Origin: MFWN01 sp964594115
GTDB lineage: Archaea > Nanobdellota > Nanobdellia > Pacearchaeales > GW2011-AR1
Assembly: GCA_964594115.1 (NCBI GenBank)
Contig: CAZQLD010000009.1
Location: 1-43,245 of the forward strand
DNA: 43,245 nucleotides
Direction of reading: 5' to 3'
Shown here: piece after piece, positions 39,299-43,245 of the stretch
Layout: each line of letters opens with the position of its first letter
Position numbering within the stretch: position 1 is the first letter of the stretch
The notes under the pieces: model-generated
What the model was told of the DNA's origin: nothing
Databases searched by the model: none
What the model saw: the letters and a program-made list of their open reading frames with translations, nothing else
Program-made: the position numbers and the translations under genes

Positions 39299-41398
39299 AT
39301 GCAATACAAATTAACTGTTGAAGAATTATGCACAAAGCTTAAGCCTGTTTTTGGCAAGAAAATGGATGAGCTTTATTTAAAGTATGCTATGGCTGAAAGC
39401 AGAGAAGAGAAAGAAGAAATAGAGCATATTTTAAATGCTTTATATCATAAAAATTTAAGTGAATTGTTAAACAAGAAGGTTTTGTTAGAGCCTCCGTCAA
39501 AAACAAATATGGATGGAGAGTATCCTCTTGCTGTAGTAAGCTATGCTGACAAAAAGTTATTTTCTTTTAATTTAAGAGAACAGGACTGGATAAGGCATGT
39601 CTGCATTAGTGGAATGAGTGGAAGTGGTAAAACAACTCTTGCTTTTCATATAACTAAGAATTTTATAGAGAAGAACAAGCCTTTTTTGATTTTTGATTGG
39701 AAGAAAAGTTTCAGGCCTTTAATGCTAGTTGACCCTGAAATAATGTGCTTTACAGTAGGAAATGAGGCTATAAGTAATCTTTTTAAGATAAATGTTAATC
39801 AGCCTCCAGAAGGAGTTGCCCCAAAAGAATGGATTAATGTTTTATGTGATTTGATTACCGAAAGCTTTTTTGCTTCTTACGGGGTTCATAAAATTTTATT
39901 AGAAACTCTTGATGAGGCATTTAAGGATTTTGGTGTTTATTCAGGAAGTAAAAACTATCCTACATGGAATGAGATTAAGTGGAGATTAGAAGAAAAATTA
40001 GAAAAGAAAAAAGGAAGAGAAGCTAGCTGGTTAATGAGTGCTTTAAGAATAACCCACATACTGACTTTTGGAAATTTTGGAAAAGTATTGAATTATAAAG
40101 GAAAAGAAAGTTTAAAAGTTGAAGACCTTTTAAACAAGAAGATTCTTTTTGAATTAAATACATTAGGAAATATTGAAAAAAAGTTTTTTTGTGAGTTTCT
40201 TTTGACTTATATTTACAAGTTAAAAAAAGCAAAACAAACAGCAATAAGCCAGAGTTTTGACCATGCTATTTTAGTTGATGAGGCACATAATATTTTTTTA
40301 AAAGAAAAGACGCATTTTGTTAAAGAGTCTGTTACAGATATGGTTTATAGAGAGATGAGGGAGTATGGTACTTGTCTTATTTGTTTAGACCAGCATATTT
40401 CAAAAATAAGTGATACTGTTGTAGGAAATTCTGCCTGCCATATAGCATTTCAACAGCAATTACCTCAGGACATTGAAACAATAAGTGGGTTAATGCAGTT
40501 AAGAGATAGAAAACAGTTTTTCTCTATGTTGCCTGTTGGTTCAGCAATAGTTAAGCTTTCTGAAAGATATACTCTGCCGTTTTTAATAGAGGTTTCCCAA
40601 GTAGATCTAAGAAATAAGGAAATCTTTGACAGAGATATAGCAGATAAGATGAAGTTTATTTTCCAAGGAAGGGAGATAGAGCAAGGAAAAGACCCTGAAT
40701 TTGCAAAAGCTTTGATGCAACCATCCCCACTGGAACTGCAGGCAAAAGAGCCAGAACTACAAGAAGAGCCAGAAGTAAAAGAAATTGAACCAGAAGAGAA
40801 AGAAGAAGCAGAGGCAGAAGATATAGAAGCAGAAAAAACTGAGTTAAAGCAAAAAGAAGAAGTTGGAGAACCAATTCAAGAAAGTAATTTAGTTGAAAAT
40901 ATTGTTGAGGATACTAAAAATCTCAATGATGTTCAGCAGGTTTTATGTGAGTTTGTGGAGAAGAAATTAGATAGGGGTGTGAGTATAAGGGAAGTTGAAA
41001 GAGTTTTAGAAGAAAATGCAATTGAAGGAGGATATTCTATTATTGATGTTTCTGAGGTTATTAATTATGTTTTAGGAAACCAGTTTAAAAATAAGCCTAA
41101 ATTAATGCATAATTTAATAAAAAATATTGCCAGTCAAGGTACACCAAAGATTTATAAAGAAGAAAACAGTCTATTTGAACGTGAAATAACTGAAATAACT
41201 GACGAGCAGGAAAGATTTTTAGCTTTTTTGCAAAGCAATTTAGACCATGATTATAGTACAATAGAGCTTTACAAGAAGTTAGGATTATCAGCAAGAAAGG
41301 GAAATAAACTTAAGAACAAACTATTGGATGAGAATCTGATTAAAATCCAAGAGAAGAAAAATACCAAAGGCTGGAAGAAAATTATAAGATTAGCATAA
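39299..41398 (+). CDS. HerA/FtsK-superfamily ATPase with C-terminal wHTH
   Basis: A 699-residue P-loop ATPase. An N-terminal segment of about 80 residues precedes the core. Walker A is SGMSGSGKTT near residue 105 and Walker B is AILVDEAHN near 325, followed by a HerA/VirB4-like segment (REYGTCLICLDQHISKI, PVGSAIVKLSERYTLPFLIEV). From about 470 to 560 is an acidic Glu-rich linker, and the last 70 residues form a winged helix (STIELYKKLGLSARKGNKLKNK). It could pump or translocate DNA or remodel a nucleoprotein. HerA-NurA repair pairs, conjugation-type VirB4 and phage-defence HerA proteins are all relatives; no nurA is nearby. Confidence 0.88.
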   Translation: MQYKLTVEELCTKLKPVFGKKMDELYLKYAMAESREEKEEIEHILNALYHKNLSELLNKKVLLEPPSKTNMDGEYPLAVVSYADKKLFSFNLREQDWIRHVCISGMSGSGKTTLAFHITKNFIEKNKPFLIFDWKKSFRPLMLVDPEIMCFTVGNEAISNLFKINVNQPPEGVAPKEWINVLCDLITESFFASYGVHKILLETLDEAFKDFGVYSGSKNYPTWNEIKWRLEEKLEKKKGREASWLMSALRITHILTFGNFGKVLNYKGKESLKVEDLLNKKILFELNTLGNIEKKFFCEFLLTYIYKLKKAKQTAISQSFDHAILVDEAHNIFLKEKTHFVKESVTDMVYREMREYGTCLICLDQHISKISDTVVGNSACHIAFQQQLPQDIETISGLMQLRDRKQFFSMLPVGSAIVKLSERYTLPFLIEVSQVDLRNKEIFDRDIADKMKFIFQGREIEQGKDPEFAKALMQPSPLELQAKEPELQEEPEVKEIEPEEKEEAEAEDIEAEKTELKQKEEVGEPIQESNLVENIVEDTKNLNDVQQVLCEFVEKKLDRGVSIREVERVLEENAIEGGYSIIDVSEVINYVLGNQFKNKPKLMHNLIKNIASQGTPKIYKEENSLFEREITEITDEQERFLAFLQSNLDHDYSTIELYKKLGLSARKGNKLKNKLLDENLIKIQEKKNTKGWKKIIRLA

Positions 41399-41611
41399 CA
41401 ATTCATATTTAACTTTAATCAAAAATAAACAAAGGAAGAAATTCCAAACCACATCATTAATCACAAATAACCCAAAAGGTTATTTTAGTAACACGAAAGA
41501 CAGCAGAAATGACCAAGGCAACACTAAAAAATTTGCAGAAAAAACAGATACATTAAGAAATAAAGAAGCAACGAATGTGGAAAACTCTGAAATAAATATA
41601 GGATAAAAATC

Positions 41612-41620
41612 TTATATAAA
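41612..41620 (+). promoter_or_regulatory. TATA-like box upstream of the structured leader
   Basis: TTATATAAA; a start site about 25 bp downstream would leave a leader of about 85 nt before the ATG at 41728, unlike the mostly leaderless genes here. Confidence 0.4.
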
Positions 41621-41647
41621 GACAACAAATAAGTGAATCTATATTAG

Positions 41648-41670
41648 AAGCAGGTATGCAAAACTTGCTT
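41648..41670 (+). promoter_or_regulatory. Leader hairpin before the small membrane gene
   Basis: AAGCAGGT (41648-41655) pairs with ACTTGCTT (41663-41670), 8 bp with one G-U, around the loop ATGCAAA. It lies inside the presumed 5' leader of the gene at 41728. Confidence 0.45.
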
Positions 41671-41727
41671 TTATAGCGGAAAACCCTGAAATACCCATTT
41701 TTAAGATTTTATGGAAAGGGCCACTCT

Positions 41728-41913
41728 ATGGATAGAGACATAACTAACCAGGCAAGTTTTTGGCCAATCTGGGCAATCTTAATATTCGCCCCCTTAGGCA
41801 TTATCTTTTTCTTAGGCGCTATTGGAGTTGCTGCTTTTGCTGAAGAAAAGGATGAGAAAAAAGGTCAAACTTCCAAGTTAAAAAGTGGTAGAGTATTTTT
41901 GCACAAAACATAG
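41728..41913 (+). CDS. Small membrane protein
   Basis: A 61-residue protein with one hydrophobic span of about 30 residues (ASFWPIWAILIFAPLGIIFF, then LGAIGVAAF) and a charged Lys-rich tail. No family known. Its stop codon falls on the first three bases of an 11-bp inverted repeat, so translation ends at the base of that stem. Confidence 0.5.
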   Translation: MDRDITNQASFWPIWAILIFAPLGIIFFLGAIGVAAFAEEKDEKKGQTSKLKSGRVFLHKT

Positions 41914-41962
41914 CCCTAAGGGATATCTCGCTTTTTCCTCTCCCTCCGCAACCTTAGGGCTA
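41911..41962 (+). terminator. 11-bp inverted repeat at the stop codon
   Basis: TAGCCCTAAGG (41911-41921) and CCTTAGGGCTA (41952-41962) are exact inverted copies around a pyrimidine-rich 30-nt loop, followed by TGCCTTTTTTG. It could be an RNA stem acting as terminator or 3' stabiliser, or a relic of a mobile-element end. GC-rich arms stand out in this AT-rich genome. Confidence 0.55.
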
Positions 41963-42023
41963 TGCCTTTTTTGTTAGCTTTATTTCAAGTGTTTTTAGTG
42001 GATATTTTTGAAAGGTTAAAAAA

Positions 42024-42257
42024 ATGAAGACTCTAAAAAAAGCCCTTGTAAGGGCAGTATTTGTGATTTTGATTATTATGTATATTAGAATCACAGACTT
42101 TGGAGTCAGGGTGTCAGAAGATGAAAAGGTATTTTATGCCAATAGCCAGATTACATTAAAGCAGTGCAAGGATGCTGGCGAGAAAATCAGGCACTTTATT
42201 GCTAATCTTTCTGAAAAAGGCAGGGAGTTTCTCTCTAAACTAACAAATATAGAGTGA
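42024..42257 (+). CDS. Small single-span membrane protein
   Basis: A 77-residue protein: basic N-terminus (MKTLKKALVR), one span (AVFVILIIMYI) and an amphipathic C-terminal part with one cysteine (TLKQCKDAGEKIRHFI). Topology suggests a type II anchor. Function unknown. A GAAAGG element lies about 9 bases before the ATG and may act as a Shine-Dalgarno. Confidence 0.55.
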   Translation: MKTLKKALVRAVFVILIIMYIRITDFGVRVSEDEKVFYANSQITLKQCKDAGEKIRHFIANLSEKGREFLSKLTNIE

Positions 42258-42325
42258 GGCAACTTGGTAATTAATTGCATTTTTAAGTTAACTGGGTTTT
42301 TAGATGTCTAGAAAGGAATTGGTTT

Positions 42326-42679
42326 ATGGAGAAGAAGACATCGAAAAAAGGGAATTTGGTGTTCTCTCGCTATAGGGGTGAGAGCATTATGATTGGAGGG
42401 AGTCCTATTGAGTTGCTATTTGATGGTTTTTCTACGGATTGGATGATTATTTTTAAAATAATCTTTCCTGGAGAAAGAAAGGAGGATGTAGCGGGAAAAA
42501 CATACAAGCCATACCAAACAATTAAGATTTGCGAGGGTGTTAGTGTGTTCATATTTAAGGTTCAGGGTTGGAATAGGATCCATCTTATGGTAACTGCTCC
42601 AAAGTACACATATCAGTTCATAGAAGAGAAGTCTGGGAGAAAATCCAAGAAGAAATTGCTCGGAAAGCAAAGCATCTGA
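42326..42679 (+). CDS. CsrA-like protein with central insertion
   Basis: A 117-residue protein. Residues 11-24, LVFSRYRGESIMIG, align without gaps with CsrA residues 2-15 (LILTRRVGETLMIG; Leu, Arg6, Gly9, Glu10, Met13, Ile14, Gly15 identical). Residues 72-101 (VSVFIFKVQG ... VTAPKYTYQFIEE) match the CsrA second half with its VxAPK and EE. Between them lies an insert of about 45 residues. CsrA is a bacterial RNA-binding translational regulator acting on GGA motifs. Its key Arg44 appears as Ile (I99), so RNA binding may be altered. The tail is basic. CsrA is generally regarded as bacterial, so acquisition by transfer is possible. Similarity is short and needs a profile search. Confidence 0.6.
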   Translation: MEKKTSKKGNLVFSRYRGESIMIGGSPIELLFDGFSTDWMIIFKIIFPGERKEDVAGKTYKPYQTIKICEGVSVFIFKVQGWNRIHLMVTAPKYTYQFIEEKSGRKSKKKLLGKQSI

Positions 42680-42732
42680 GAGAATTCTGAAGTCAAAACA
42701 TAATGCAGTGTTCTTAATTGCGGGGTTGGGGA

Positions 42733-42801
42733 CCGGGTCTTGAGTTTTAGTAATTCTGTTTGTTCAGGGTTGTTTAGCGTTGGTAGCGCCTCAAGGCCCG
42801 G
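42733..42801 (+). ncRNA. Possible structured RNA with 12-bp GC-rich stem
   Basis: CCGGGTCTTGAG (42733-42744) pairs with CTCAAGGCCCGG (42790-42801) over all 12 bp, with a single G-U pair. The G-U is a pair only in the plus-strand RNA (A-C on the other strand), which suggests plus-strand transcription. The 45-nt loop contains a small GCG/CGC stem. A run of T (TTTTTT) follows. No known RNA family is recognised. Confidence 0.45.
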
Positions 42802-42892
42802 AAATTTTTTGGATTCATCTTTCATGATTGGTTTTTCTTTTATGTGGCTTGGGTGTAAAAGTCCTTGTTTTAGGTAGGGTTAAGGGGATTTG

Positions 42893-42918
42893 CTCTTACA
42901 CTCTTGTTTTTGTAAGAG
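42893..42918 (+). repeat. 8-bp hairpin and 14-nt direct repeat
   Basis: CTCTTACA (42893-42900) and TGTAAGAG (42911-42918) form a perfect hairpin with a 10-nt loop. The 14-mer TTTTTGTAAGAGTT occurs at 42907-42920 and again at 42935-42948. Confidence 0.5.
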
Positions 42919-42985
42919 TTTCGTTGTAAAAGTTTTTTTGTAAGAGTTAGAGGCACTTCAGGCCCTGCGTTTTTGTCTTTTAAGT

Positions 42986-43006
42986 CAGCTTGAATAAGCT
43001 GTTTTT
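42986..43006 (+). terminator. Hairpin plus T-tract
   Basis: CAGCTT-GAAT-AAGCTG is a perfect 6-bp stem with a 4-nt loop followed directly by TTTTT, the form of an intrinsic terminator on the plus strand. Confidence 0.55.
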
Positions 43007-43017
43007 GGATAATCTTT

Positions 43018-43047
43018 TTATCATACTTTGCCTTATCATACTTGGCC
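43018..43047 (+). repeat. Tandem 15-bp repeat
   Basis: TTATCATACTTTGCC is followed at once by TTATCATACTTGGCC, 14 of 15 identical. Confidence 0.75.
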
Positions 43048-43113
43048 TGGGTGTAAAATTCCAGTGTGCCAAAAGCATAGCCTTGTTGTTTGTAAAGGTT
43101 AAAACACCCAGGC
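43045..43113 (+). repeat. 10-bp inverted repeat enclosing 49 nt
   Basis: GCCTGGGTGT (43045-43054) and ACACCCAGGC (43104-43113) are exact inverted copies; TAGTTTTTATT follows the right arm. The same GGGTGTAAAA core also occurs near 42851. It could be the stem of an RNA and its terminator. Confidence 0.55.
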
Positions 43114-43183
43114 TAGTTTTTATTTAATCCAAGTTTAGTCCAAGTGGGCAATCGCTACTTGTGTTTTGGAGGAGGTGTGTAGT

Positions 43184-43216
43184 TGTTGCTTTTAGGAGCA
43201 TCTTTGCTCAGCAACA
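43184..43216 (+). repeat. Hairpin with AGGA in its loop
   Basis: TGTTGCT (43184-43190) pairs with AGCAACA (43210-43216) around a 19-nt loop that carries the first copy of the end repeat, including AGGA. Confidence 0.4.
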
Positions 43217-43245
43217 TAGTAACATGGAGGTTTAGGAGCATCTTT
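43191..43245 (+). repeat. 15-nt direct repeat at the window end
   Basis: TTTAGGAGCATCTTT occurs at 43191-43205 and again at 43231-43245, where the window stops. Copies start 40 bp apart. It may be a true repeat array cut off here or an assembly-edge repeat. Confidence 0.7.

Larger units (their letters stand above)
41399..41727. other. Gene-free A-rich stretch after the ATPase
   Basis: No ORF with plausible coding content on either strand. The plus strand is strikingly A-rich and T-poor up to about 41600. It then holds a TATA-like box and a hairpin that are listed separately. It may be the 3' end region of the operon or the leader of the next small gene. Confidence 0.5.
42680..43245. other. 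Structured non-coding region up to window end
   Basis: 566 bases with no coding ORF on either strand and a series of stem-loops, direct repeats and one tandem repeat, listed below. It may hold one or more non-coding RNAs or be the edge of an element. Confidence 0.6.

Noticed and set aside
41399..41727. Possible hidden gene in the A-rich gap
   Set aside because: All frames on both strands are closed within about 25-40 codons and no frame has protein-like composition.
41711..41743. 10-codon ORF MERATLWIET overlapping the start of the gene at 41728
   Set aside because: Length expected by chance and no ribosome site.
42680..43245. SRP RNA or RNase P RNA in the end region
   Set aside because: No conserved core motifs were recognised, and GC content outside the stems is low.
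42801..43245. Enrichment of GGA motifs as proof of a CsrB-like RNA
   Set aside because: About eight GGA in 445 nt is close to what base composition predicts, so it is kept only as a weak hint.
1..43245. CRISPR array or insertion sequence
   Set aside because: No regularly spaced repeats with unique spacers and no transposase or integrase-like ORF were found.

Overview
The window is AT-rich and almost certainly archaeal. It carries archaeal-type information-processing genes: Alba, ribosomal protein eS17, TFE, tRNA-splicing endonuclease, deoxyhypusine synthase, GatD, an Nre repair protein with a PIP-box, and ProRS of the archaeal/eukaryotic class. It also has an intron-bearing tRNA-Arg and many TATA-like boxes about 25 bp upstream of start codons, which points to leaderless transcripts. 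Very tight packing, Lys-rich proteins, a bacterial-type LeuRS, a short AlaRS and several bacterial-looking genes (DisA, a WalJ-like hydrolase) suggest a DPANN lineage (Woesearchaeota/Pacearchaeota-like). There is no rRNA here to confirm this.

Layout. 0-1.4 kb: tRNA-Met, a small membrane protein, an orphan receiver domain plus coiled-coil pair. 1.4-4.5 kb (minus strand): Alba, eS17, a wHTH protein, a Ca2+/cation exchanger, EndA. 4.6-9.6 kb (plus): bacterial-type LeuRS, a WalJ-like hydrolase with a hairpin leader, a membrane protein. 9.6-14 kb: a duplicated ParB-like protein convergent with a radical-SAM/HhH-GPD fusion. 14-17.8 kb (minus): short AlaRS, a phosphoribosyltransferase-like protein, a coiled-coil gene pair. 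17.9-20.5 kb (plus): TFE, rhomboid, SpoIIM-like protein. 20.5-27.2 kb: Nre, a large Cys/Gly-rich surface protein, a membrane-tethered wHTH/beta-propeller protein. 27.3-30.4 kb: DisA diadenylate cyclase, a DHH/DHHA1 phosphoesterase, deoxyhypusine synthase. 30.4-33.7 kb (minus): a frameshifted small gene, ProRS, a protein with three 37-residue-spaced repeats, tRNA-Arg with intron. 33.8-38.4 kb: amino-acid transporter, GatB, GatD, a DUF1003 protein. 38.5-43.2 kb: a three-gene HerA-like ATPase operon, then a gene-poor stretch with small membrane proteins, a CsrA-like protein and a row of RNA-like stem-loops running to the window end.

How the genes work together. Much of the window serves translation: four aminoacylation or amidation enzymes, EndA together with a tRNA intron it could process, and hypusine synthesis. 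DisA beside a DHH phosphoesterase could form a c-di-AMP make/break pair. The least conventional parts are the radical-SAM-like/DNA-glycosylase fusion facing a double ParB protein, the TGQ-W repeat protein, and the right end, where a CsrA-like protein, a domain family generally regarded as bacterial, sits next to about 550 nt of structured non-coding DNA.
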